Below are positions 42,615 to 51,394 of a stretch of 51,394 nucleotides of DNA, one piece after another (within the stretch, counting starts at the first letter, position 1; every line of letters starts with the position of its first letter). The notes beneath the pieces are model-generated. The model saw nothing but the letters and a program-made list of their open reading frames with translations, made no database searches and had not been told where the DNA came from. Location: NCBI GenBank assembly GCA_002633005.1, contig NMRA01000063.1, forward strand, positions 808,471 to 859,864, given 5' to 3'. Made by a program: the position numbers and the translations under genes. Source of the DNA: Phoronis australis (lineage: Eukaryota; Phoronida; Phoronidae).

Positions 42615-43403
42615 CAGTATAGATTAAGTTTCCTCCTGCGTTATGTGTATGACTTACTCCCTAGTCTTGAAGTTGTGGGGAAGGATAGAAGACGATTCTT
42701 GCTGCAGTTGTGGTGAGCGCTGCACTTTACAGCATGTTTTGCCCTCCAGTAAGTCGGCTTTGGCGGAAGGCAAATACAAGTGGAGACATGATAAGATTCT
42801 CAAGGCCATTCCTCATATTTTGGACCTAGGAAGAAGGAAGGCGGTTAGCAACACCGACAGCCCGCTAATATTATTTTGCAGAGAATGTGCATCCGGGAAG
42901 AGGAAAGATGCAGGTGTATTGACTGCAGCGTGTGATTGGAAGATGGTTGTGGATGTAGGGCCATTGGCGGTATTCCCGAGCCCTATAGTGATGACACTCC
43001 GGCTTGACTCGGTATTATGGTCAGATGGTACAAAGACGGTCATCAAAGTAGAACTTACAGTGCCATGGGAATCCCGAATGGTAGAGTCGAACGAGAGGAA
43101 AAGGCTTAAGTATGCAGAACCAGTAGCCGGTTGGAAGTGTTTTTGGTATGCCAGTTGAAGTAGAGGTTTCATTGGGAGCAGCATGTGGAGGTTGAAGAAG
43201 TTCCTAGGCATCAGCACAGTGTCAAGGAAGAATTTGGTGCAGACAGTGATGAGATCTGCTGAAGAGGCGTCGTCGTGGCTATGGTTACAGCGAGACAACA
43301 GGTGGCATTCCAAGCGAGGACCGAAGCCTGATCAACTTCGAGGACCCGGCTTCCGAGATGATTCTAGATTAGGGATCGAAATTATCGACGAGGATGCATT
43401 CTA
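42615..43403 (+). pseudogene. C-terminal half of an R2-like non-LTR element: zinc knuckle and restriction-like endonuclease
   Basis: It starts in LRYVYDLLP (thumb-end region) and then WGRIEDDSCCSCGERCTLQH, a CCHC-type knuckle in which the last Cys reads Ser. A KWRHDKIL helix follows. The nuclease core reads RLDSVLWSDGT and then KVELTVPWE, a PD-(D/E)xK-type arrangement in which the usual PD is LD. It ends with ASSWLWLQRDNRWHSK in a shifted frame (43183-43401). Such a nuclease downstream of the RT is typical of early-branching non-LTR elements (R2, R4, Utopia-like). The substitutions and frame changes indicate a dead copy. Confidence 0.7.
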
Positions 43404-43979
43404 GCTGATGACAGCACTTGGAGAAGCAGCACACAAGAACAGTGTTTCAGGTAATTTTTGAAGATACTATATACAGAGCATGTAGATAGCCAAGAATTAA
43501 CTCATTGTATGTTATTGATATACGAAACGGAGCCGATCAGCCGGCTTGAGCCTAATGGCAGGCCTTTCCCAGAGGCCCACCACTACGGCACTAGCACAAC
43601 AACATACAACAACTTCTTGTCTATCTTAGTTTTGGAAAAGTCTTCTCAGTGCATGTTATTAAATGCCCTCAGTGGTCAGTAATGGACCCGACGGCTGTCC
43701 GGTGCTTCACCGCCCATGTGTCACGTCTCGAATAATATTTGGCTGACACGAGAACTGTGCACCCGGCCAGCTGGGGCTGAAGGTAAGAGCTTCATGCAAT
43801 ATGAAAGTAATACATTTATAGGCCTACCTTCTTCAGGACCGTAAGAAAGTAAATAGTATTGTGGTGGGGGCACAAGCCAATTCGACGTGATCGCCAACCT
43901 ACCTTCTTCCTGTCGCCACCCCTCCCCCCGTTTTCTGGATGTCATCATATTTGTACCGACCCCCACGTCCCGCTATAGG

Positions 43980-44110
43980 TGGGTTGGGGCTCGGAGTAAT
44001 ACCTGAGATGCAGCCATCAGGTTTGCAGTAGCCGTGAACCAATAAAGTTTCACGGAGAGTAAGAATGGGTCTAGGGCCAGCGTACTGACGGGTAACAGGG
44101 TTCCGAAAGT
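43980..44110 (+). repeat. retroelement 3' region, inverted copy at 47262-47350
   Basis: The shared blocks are GCCATCA, GTAACCGTGAAC-type, CACGGAGAGTAAG, ATGGG and CAGTATACTGACCGG-type sequence, present here on the plus strand and at 47262-47350 on the minus strand. Its position downstream of the endonuclease suggests the element's 3' UTR (inference). Confidence 0.5.
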
Positions 44111-47100
44111 GGATTCGATGAACTAGAGGTAGTCGCTGGTCAGGTGAATATGTTAGTTTGTCTTGTTCAGTTTCAATCTCGTTTAACTAGATTTTTTACT
44201 AGGAAACATTTGTAATCCACTCTTCGTTTTTACGCATGGTTTAATAGTTTAATATACGTTAACAAAAATCTAGAATAGTTCTGTAGTTATTGCTATCGAA
44301 ATTGTCTAGAAATTCCAAATCTTCAGTTTGGCTTTCACCGCATTTGCACTTTTGTATACTTATATATATGTTATGGTTTGAGTCATAATAAAGATAATCT
44401 TCATTGGACTTGAACTAATGACCTATGTAGTGTTGAACTTGAACTAATGAACTGTGTAGTGTTGTTTGTTTAATCTAAAAAAATAACTCGGGATGGGTTT
44501 ACAATTAACTGACTTCTAAGTTTAGAAGACGATTAAAATAAACACTGTTTTGGTACTTCAAGCTTAAAAATAAAATAAAAAAATAGTAACGCGTTCCCGC
44601 CCGGCAAGAAAAAAACAACTAGACTGTGAATAACGAATAAAATAAAATAAAATAATGAAAACCGGTAAGAAACATAAACCAACGTTCCTCTGGGAAGTGG
44701 CCTTTGTCAACATAAACACAAATTACCGTCTTTAGTCATTTTGGTGATTTTTAAAATGTACCAAGTTAAAACTACTCTCGACATTGCAGGCTGCAAATTT
44801 GTGCAAATGTCAGAAAAAACCAATGTGGGTATACCAACCACCGTTGGTGAGAGAGTCTTACTAGCAGGTACTCTTTCACTTCATTAGCTTACTACATGAA
44901 TACAAAGGGCGTGCTGAATAGGCATTATAAAAGTTGTCTGGAGCTCATTGTCTGGGGCAAAGGAAATCTTAGTGACTTGTTTAAGTCAGAAAGTTTCCAC
45001 ACCTTCTTAGGCTTACATTTCTATTATACGAAAACTGGTACTAACTGAGTCAATGGTCCCTGTTTATTTTCAATAATATTAAAAACTCATCGTACACTTT
45101 TCCTTCGGTCTATCAAAACTTCAAAAGTTATAACTTGAATGGCGAAGCAGTTAACTGAAGTCGGACAATCAGACCGGGATGATGCAATTGACTCGGGTAA
45201 CATAGTTGAGTACTGAGACATTTCAATGCAGAATGCCCATGCCATTCATCAGGGCCTCATTTGGACTACAACGTACGTGTTTATTCACTTTGTTTTGAAG
45301 TCAACTATATTGACCCACGCTACGGATAAAACCTCTATAGAAACAATGGGGTGAAGATGGCCGGCCCCGGCTACTTCTTGGCAAGACCACAGCACGTGCG
45401 TCGTGACAGCATAGACGAGTATGTATGGTGACAGTGTGTCAGACGTTACACAGATTTAGATTTAAACTTTTTTTACATTCAGAAAGCTGGCATCGCAAGC
45501 TCCACCTCCTTGCGAAATGTAAACAAGCAAACAACAAGTTTTGCCCGGCAACGGGCTGTTAGTCGGGTAACATGGCGGCTTCGAAACGAAGTTGTGTCAA
45601 GAATGCTGCATTCCAATCGGTCAGTTAAGCAGCCACTCAAAATCCTGGCGATAGGTCAATTAAGTAGGCCTATCTATTTCTTGCCGGTTTTATTGACCCC
45701 GGCCGCGGCCTGGCTTGTCAATAATCGACCTTGTCCTGCGTAAGCTTAATGATTTTAAGTGTCCCACTTCAGACGGTACGCTCTCTCGGTGGAGCAGTTC
45801 AGGAGAAATGTCCCTTTGTCCCTCTATACATGTAAATCCGACACTGCCAAGTGTTCACGATGGAAGTTGAGATTCCAAATTCATCAAAAAAAAAGTTCGT
45901 GCACAGCACAGCCATTCGAACCAAACAACCAAAATGTGAAAAAATACAGTAGGATTGCCGCCTTCGAAAGGTTGGAATTTTAAAGAACGTGAAGACCACT
46001 ATTTGTGAATTACACAAAAGGACTATTTCCGATAGTAGTTATAAAATAATATTACTGTTTCCCGTAGTATCACAAGAATAGTATCTCTTTTAAAGATGGT
46101 GATTATGAGTTGTTTGTACGGAATTCCCACATGTTGAAAACACTACTGTCTGGGCTACTATTTATGATGACCGTGTACATGTCGAAAGGGGGTACTCAAA
46201 AGAACTCTCGCAATCATAAACAAAGATTTCATGGATTTTTTTTTCTCCGTGGAGTCCAAGTTTACCTCGTGAACCATTATAGGAACCTCTGAAATGAGCA
46301 AAAATACACCTTCCTTAATGCGAATGCCCCATCTCCCATATTCCCCAGGTTACCCGTCAAGAACTAGTCTGCAAGCATGCATGCGAAAATTGCTTATAAC
46401 AGACATTCCGTTTTGATAAACAAATTCGTTGGTTTCTGATTTACTTAGTCGATATATTCATAGATGACTTTTGACTATTAGAAGCTAATCTTGTAAGAAT
46501 TTATGACGTTTTCAGTGAATTTAATTGCAGCCTGAGGTTGGAAAAACTAATCCGATCCCCAAATAATAAAGAACACTTATAGACGATTTTTGCATATCTA
46601 AAATAACTCTCAAAGAAATTGATGAAATTCGGACTCTCAAACCGTAGATATAAAAACGTTTTAAAAATCCTTAAATAGATGAAATTAAACTCATTGCTTG
46701 AAAAGGTTGTCTTTGCACTTCCTTGGTGTTTTTAGTTTCCAGTAGTATTGAACAATGAATTTTTTCTTCAAAACTGATATTGATTGCTTGTCCTGATTCG
46801 CGTGCACGTCATGCTGACTGACGTATCCCCGCCAGTAAAAAAAGAAGTGACCATGCAGTAGGCCCTCAGATCGAATCTCAGTGATCCACGGGAACTGAAT
46901 TCAGTTGAATTCCAGGTGTTCAGGAAATGTGTACATCTTTTTTGGGACACACTATCCTTTTCCCCAGCCATCAGAAACTGGACTACCGGTAGTGTTTCAA
47001 CTAGGCATTTTGAAACAGCCCGGCCCAAAGACATTATCGATACCAGGAACTTCGGGACCTCAAAAACTCCTTCAAAGAATGACCATGATAAAATAAAGTT

Positions 47101-47261
47101 TTCCCGAAACCGGATCACAATAAAACGAGGCTTGACCTTAGAGCGAGCGCAGACGGCCGGTACGAGCTGCCAGTCGTCAAGTGAATCACAACTGAGCTGA
47201 CCAGCAAAATTCGTATTTACACCCTGTTAGATATCAGCTATAGCTACTTGAGGCACTGAGC
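44111..47261. other. non-coding stretch with minor repeats
   Basis: It contains a 28-29-bp direct duplication (44407-44463, GACTTGAACTAATGA...), an AAAAT-rich patch near 44637-44660, and several short open frames without recognisable content (for example 46916-47197, +). No gene is supported. Confidence 0.4.
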
Positions 47262-47350
47262 TCCTCGCTACCGGTCAGTATACTGGTCCTAAGCCCATCC
47301 TTACTCTCCGTGTTTGTTCACGGTTACTCAACACTTGATGGCTTCCCCGG
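47262..47350 (-). repeat. inverted copy of the retroelement 3' region
   Basis: It matches 43980-44110 in reverse orientation (see that entry). No coding part of the element adjoins it. Confidence 0.5.
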
Positions 47351-47403
47351 GATTGTCCCGGCCGCAGGGGCGGCCAGACCGGACTCCAGGCCTTTGATTT
47401 GGC

Positions 47404-47427
47404 GGGGGGGGGGGGGGGNGGGGGGGG
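47404..47427. repeat. poly-G run with an ambiguous base
   Basis: About 23 G with an N at 47419. The length is unreliable. Such a run can form G-quadruplexes and is a common sequencing failure point. Confidence 0.9.
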
Positions 47428-47584
47428 ACACTATATAGTGAGAGGGCAGAGTATTAACCACGCAATGAACTAGTGAAATGCTTTTGCTTTATTCCACTAG
47501 GTGGCAGTAAAACATTTGAAACAAAAATTAGGTCACATGATTCTGCTCGTGATTTACTAAAGCGAAACGGAGAGAGAGAAAAGA

Positions 47585-47645
47585 ATGTGTACAGCGCGAA
47601 TTTTGGCACCATTTCTCCTGTTTTTGTTCTCTTCAAATACTCGTG
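47585..47645 (+). CDS. signal-peptide first exon of a secreted or membrane protein
   Basis: ATG at 47585 opens MCTARILAPFLLFLFSSNTR, a short polar start, a hydrophobic core and small residues: a textbook signal peptide. It ends in phase 1 at CTCGTG|GTAAGTAT, a strong donor. Phase-1 exits after signal exons are typical of modular extracellular proteins. A 5' UTR rich in GAGAGAG precedes it. The next exon is not found before 51394, so the product is unknown. The exon is too short for usual open-frame listings. Confidence 0.6.
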
Positions 47646-47649
47646 GTAA

Positions 47650-48020
47650 GTATAAATTATCAGCTTTTATTAAATGGTAACAGTGGAAGTCGAACTTTGA
47701 CCACAATCTACGAAGCGATAGTCAGCATCTCTGTTTACTACTTTACTACAGTGTACTCTACACTCTACAGACTGTACAGTGCAGTTTACCGGCGTTAGGC
47801 CGTTAGGTTTATCATATGATCTATCCGTTCTTACTAAATTTGCCGAGGTCTAAGGTAAGGCTTATAATAGCCTAAGTTTATGAGATCTTATTAAGACCAT
47901 GATGAGACTGTGCAAAAATAAGATCATAAGGGAATAATCAAATGCGGAAACATGTTATTTATTGTTATAGAGACATTAGATGATTAGATATGATGTTGTA
48001 CTATAGGTAGGCAATATATT
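47650..48020. other. presumed intron sequence, nothing else seen
   Basis: AT-rich sequence after the signal-peptide exon. No acceptor followed by a convincing coding stretch was identified. Confidence 0.35.
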
Positions 48021-48163
48021 GTTGTAGATGTGCTTCCGGTGAATTATATGAGCCTCTGTTAGCTACTCGCTAACGGGCAATTGCCTGTTAGCTGAATGGT
48101 TAGCACGCTTACCAGTTTTATGGGGGTCGCTGGTTTGATCCCCGGGTCGGGTAATCTCGGCTA
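48021..48163 (+). mobile_element. tRNA-derived SINE, copy 3
   Basis: Same leader (GTTGTAGATGTGCTTCCGGT) and A box (TAGCTGAATGGTTAGC) as 26355-26505. The B box reads GGTTTGATCCC, a C-to-T change at a CpG. Confidence 0.75.
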
Positions 48164-48394
48164 TTACTACAATATCACCCTACGGTAAACCTACACCCCC
48201 CTAAACAGTTACTCATTTCAAAGTAAAGCGAATAAAATCAAATGAAACATGCATATGTACTTATGGAGTTATAATTAATACATACCATGACTGGAGACGT
48301 ACAATCTACTTAGTACAACATAATTTGAACATATATATGCTATCTCTGTATCTCTCTTGAAACACCTGGCAGTTATCACAGTCTCTATCTGGCC

Positions 48395-48855
48395 GACTAG
48401 AGATGGTGGAGGTACTATAGGAGCTTCGTATGCTGGAAACTTTGCTGCGAGTTATGCCTTACACTGATTAAAACATCAAAGTCATGTTGTTATAAATACC
48501 TTTTGGGCATAGTGGGACACCTTAGGAGGTCGTCAGTGTATTTGATTCCTTCCAACTTGAAGAACTACTCCCATTATCAAACTTTTTCTTCAAGTAGTCC
48601 CTTGCCCAGTTCCCGAAATCAGTAATTCGCCTTTCTTAACACTGTACGGGGCAGGTGGTATGACGTGCGCACTGTAAAAATGGCGAGTTACCAATTTTAT
48701 ATCGACGGCCTCCTACGGTATCGACCTCTATGTGCAACAGGTGTTTATAACACCGTGACTTTGATGTTTTAGTCAGTGTGAGGCGAGGCATAATTCGCCG
48801 AAAAGCTTTTGGCGTATGAAGCTCCTATGGGAGCTCCACCATCTCTACTGAGCCA
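48395..48855. mobile_element. foldback element with ~95-120-bp imperfect arms
   Basis: The arms share TAGAGATGGTGGAG, ATAGGAGCTTC, TTATGCC, ACACTGA, TAAAACATCAAAGTCA and GTTATAAA blocks in inverse orientation (left 48397-48515, right about 48735-48850). The loop is unique. A broken relative occurs at 35632-36245. Target duplications were not resolved. Confidence 0.75.
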
Positions 48856-48989
48856 GCGGTGATTACTGTCTATTGAAATACTTCACACTCAAAGTCGAGG
48901 ATTCTGAAGTGGCACATATTACAAAATTAAAAGTGCAATGGTGAGATGTGTATGTACAAGAGTGTAGTGTGAGGGTGGAGTGCAATGTG

Positions 48990-49386
48990 CACCAAGTGCT
49001 GTGATAACATGAGAGCAGGGCTCTCTGGAAGTGATTCAGAGAGGCAGCACCAATGACATGGACAGGTAATGCGTACACTGAGGTGTCATGAAGTACATAC
49101 TGTGGCACCTATGTGTAGAGGTCGTAATGTAGGTAATTTGAATGGCGATTGACTGATGGACAATTTTATAAAATGTAGAAAGTTTGGAGAAGTAGCGGCG
49201 GACTTTGAGGGTTTGCCAGTTTAGTGATTCAATCGATTCACTGACAGGATGTATCATGATATCTATTCAGGATAAATCTTGCGGCTCATCCCAGCACAAT
49301 CTTGTTAGTAAGAACTTTTGTCTGGTGTGACCATACTGTTGAGCAGTACTCTAGTTTTGGTTGCATGGGTGTCTTTTCACTTGCTA
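48990..49386 (-). pseudogene. LINE reverse-transcriptase C-terminal fragment
   Basis: On the minus strand the frames give LEYCSTVWS, then SLNWQTLKVRRYFSKLSTFY and KIVHQSIAI. This is the end of the RT protein in CR1/L2/jockey-type LINEs. Stops (TGA near 49280) and frame changes break it. It ends close to the foldback element on one side and abuts the element starting at 49388 on the other. Confidence 0.65.
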
Positions 49387-49387
49387 A

Positions 49388-51394
49388 CAGGGCTCGACGC
49401 TATTAAAATTGCCAGGTCGCATTTTGTGACCTAGCCAAAATCCCAGGTCGCATTTTCAAAATACAGCTCGCATTCGTAAATGCCAGGTTGCAAAATTTTC
49501 CTGCCATTTTTACGCGCCAAAATAGATTTTTTAGATCACCGAGATTATGCTCTTACCTGCAGCGTTAAATACTCACAAATTTCGGATCTCAAAATTGATT
49601 TCATTCATGCAGGTACGGCCTTACTGTTCTTCACGACCGCCATTGAAAGACTCTAGAGCGCAAGGCAAGTTTCCGACGTGAAAGTTGAATCAGTGCTCTC
49701 TAACTGACTTGTGCATTCGAGTAGCTAAATTTGCGATGTGAAAAGGGAGAAAATGCCCGTTGAAAAAGTATCCGGGATTTTGTTAGATCTGGCCTGCTAC
49801 TGGCTGTCATCAAAGTCGTTAACGATTCAAAATAACTCGGCTAATGGCGAGTTTGCTTCTCAATACCTTCCAAGTACGGGAAAAATAGGTCAGTCACAAA
49901 ACGACACGCATGTCAATAGTGTTAACTTTCTTTACGAGATATAAAACAAAACCGGGATTTGGTTTTTACATATTGTGAAAAGAAGTTTTTGAAAACTGAA
50001 GTTGTGTAAAATGAAAGTGACACACCACATAAGCTGCGTGTCAATTTTAAAACACGCGGTCGTTTGTGGTGCGCTATGATGGGCGCTAGCTTGAACTGTG
50101 GGCGCTTAGTTGGAAATTCTCAACATTTAAGAGGGGACTGTTAATAGATCAGTGAGCGCTTATTATGAAACACTTTAAAGGTAGGGACTGGGCTTGTGTG
50201 TGAGCATAGTCCTTAACCTCAGTGTTTGCGGTAATAAGATATTAAAACACTGCAATGGTAAGAAACGTTATAACAATACGATTTTGCGAGGCAAACTCCA
50301 TCTAGTAAGGGTGACTTTCTGGATATCGTTACCACCTACATTGTACCCTTTTTAGCCACCCAGAATGGTTTTGTTTTTAACTGCCTGCTTCAGCCGGAAC
50401 AAGGTTGTTTCTATAGGAGTCTGAACATTTTACGGCGACGGTGGTTCGGGGAGCGAAAAGTTGCCGGGGGGTGTATGAAAAGAAGAATAAAAAGTTCGCT
50501 AACTTGAACCACAATTTCGCATCTAGTGCCAGTTTAGTTGCAATAGCTGGCTACGGCATAGAATACAGGATTTACAGAACATCGACCTCGAGAAACATCG
50601 GAACAGGAAAACGTCAGTTCTGGGTTATATCGGTCCCGGAACATCGGGCCTTTTATAACGCTGGGAATCTGAGTTCATTTTCAAATAAACCAGAGCCAAG
50701 CTGGTATACTCTTTCATTTAGGACTGCCGCTGTTCTTTGAAGTGGTGTGTACGCGCGAGTTCACGCACTTGAATCGCTGGAGTAGGCCTACACTTTACGT
50801 TGGCAACAACGTGTGAAAGACAAATCATATTTCATGCACGTAGCCCCAGAAACAAGTAAAGGGTTTGAGAATTTCTTGGCAACTGAAAGCAAAGACGTGA
50901 CCATCGTTTGGCGATTAATAAGGTTGTCATTTTCACTTTGGCTGTCTTAATACGATAAAAAGGAGAAGCACATCTCAGTCTAAGTCACGATTGTCTGAAA
51001 GGGACCGCTTGCGCACTAACGGTGCCAAAGTGCGATATCAGGGAAATTGTCATGGATATTTGGTACATGTAATAATGATGAAATGTGAAAATATGTGAAA
51101 AATAAACATGTTTGTCCACCACAAAGTTTGGTAAGTTGATCGCTTAAGAATTAGTAGAAACACCGTCGTTTTGTGAAGTTTTATCACGTGTTAAGCAATG
51201 GCCCGAAACTTTCTTCGGCGAATCCGTAAATTTACAAAAGTGTCGGAAAGTGTTAGCCAATGAAACGCGTCAAAGATCGATTCTGCATATCCCATGTTCA
51301 CGCGACTTGCTTACAAGTCATTGGGGGGCTGTTCTTGGTTAGTGTTCTTTTGAACTTGGATTTGGCAACAACCAAATAATGGTCGGATTAACAA
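49388..51394. mobile_element. hAT-like element with 5-bp TSD, copy 3 (truncated by window end)
   Basis: It starts CAGGGCTCGACGCTATTAAA and is in reverse orientation to copies 1 and 2. It carries the same subterminal TGCGACC-type words and stays collinear with copy 2 back to about copy-2 position 24188, so roughly 170 bases lie beyond the window. It keeps the small frame 49738-49941 (MKREKMPVEKVSGILLDLAC...) seen also in copy 1, and a second frame 50441-50737 related to 25025-24807 of copy 2. Neither is recognisable as a transposase domain. Confidence 0.85.

Noticed and set aside
42813-43313. 166-codon minus-strand frame
   Set aside because: Antisense shadow of the retroelement endonuclease region.

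Overview
This is eukaryotic, metazoan nuclear DNA: AT-rich, intron-bearing, with no operons or bacterial gene spacing, and dominated by transposon remnants. Intact GT-AG splice signals, tRNA-derived SINEs, TTAA-flanked and hAT-type DNA transposons, LTR and non-LTR retroelement debris and a DHHC palmitoyltransferase all fit an invertebrate animal. The unusually frequent word TAGGCCTA would suit a marine invertebrate such as a hemichordate, lancelet or echinoderm, but that is inference and the species is not identified. The only convincing complete host coding region is a 324-residue DHHC palmitoyltransferase on the minus strand (33174-34148). Other probable host or gene-derived exons are a signal-peptide first exon (47585-47645, +), a terminal exon with stop codon and poly(A) signal (31111-30946, -), two phase-matched exons with a transposase-like helix-turn-helix (14453-14350 and 14266-14096, -), and a THAP-like exon (13658-13437, -). 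Layout. 1-3 kb holds a broken two-exon hAT-transposase-derived gene of the ZMYM1/DUF4371 type. 3.9-7.25 kb is a Kolobok-like transposon (TTAA target duplication, THAP finger) with a second copy nested inside it. 9.8-13.7 kb holds an old ~0.7 kb duplication flanking a solo LTR that carries a cluster of heat-shock elements upstream of a TATA box. 14-15 kb has gene fragments and a 26-bp tandem repeat. 15.3-20.6 kb is a stack of insertions: a Ty3/gypsy integrase fragment is split by a Kolobok copy, which is itself hit by a SINE, a hAT with 8-bp target duplication and a hAT-like element with 5-bp target duplication. 21-22.2 kb is a 40-unit, 31-bp minisatellite. 24-26.3 kb is a full copy of the 5-bp-TSD element, followed by SINEs. 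27-32 kb contains a (TG)36 microsatellite, a foldback MITE with 83-bp perfect arms, and the terminal exon enclosed by ~100-bp inverted repeats. 33-34.5 kb is the DHHC gene. 35.6-37.5 kb has a second solo LTR, a Kolobok end and a 158-bp MITE. 40.4-44.1 kb is a broken non-LTR retrotransposon of the restriction-like-endonuclease class, interrupted by unrelated sequence with a dimeric tandem repeat. 47-51.4 kb has the signal-peptide exon, a SINE, a foldback element, a LINE fragment and a truncated third copy of the 5-bp-TSD element. Little of this acts together as a pathway. The interest lies in datable nested insertions (several with intact target duplications), an LTR with a promoter of heat-inducible design, repeat-rich transposon ends, and short exons that a length-filtered gene finder would miss. 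There are two assembly gaps (19462-19554 and 29910-29929) and one ambiguous base in a poly-G run (47419).
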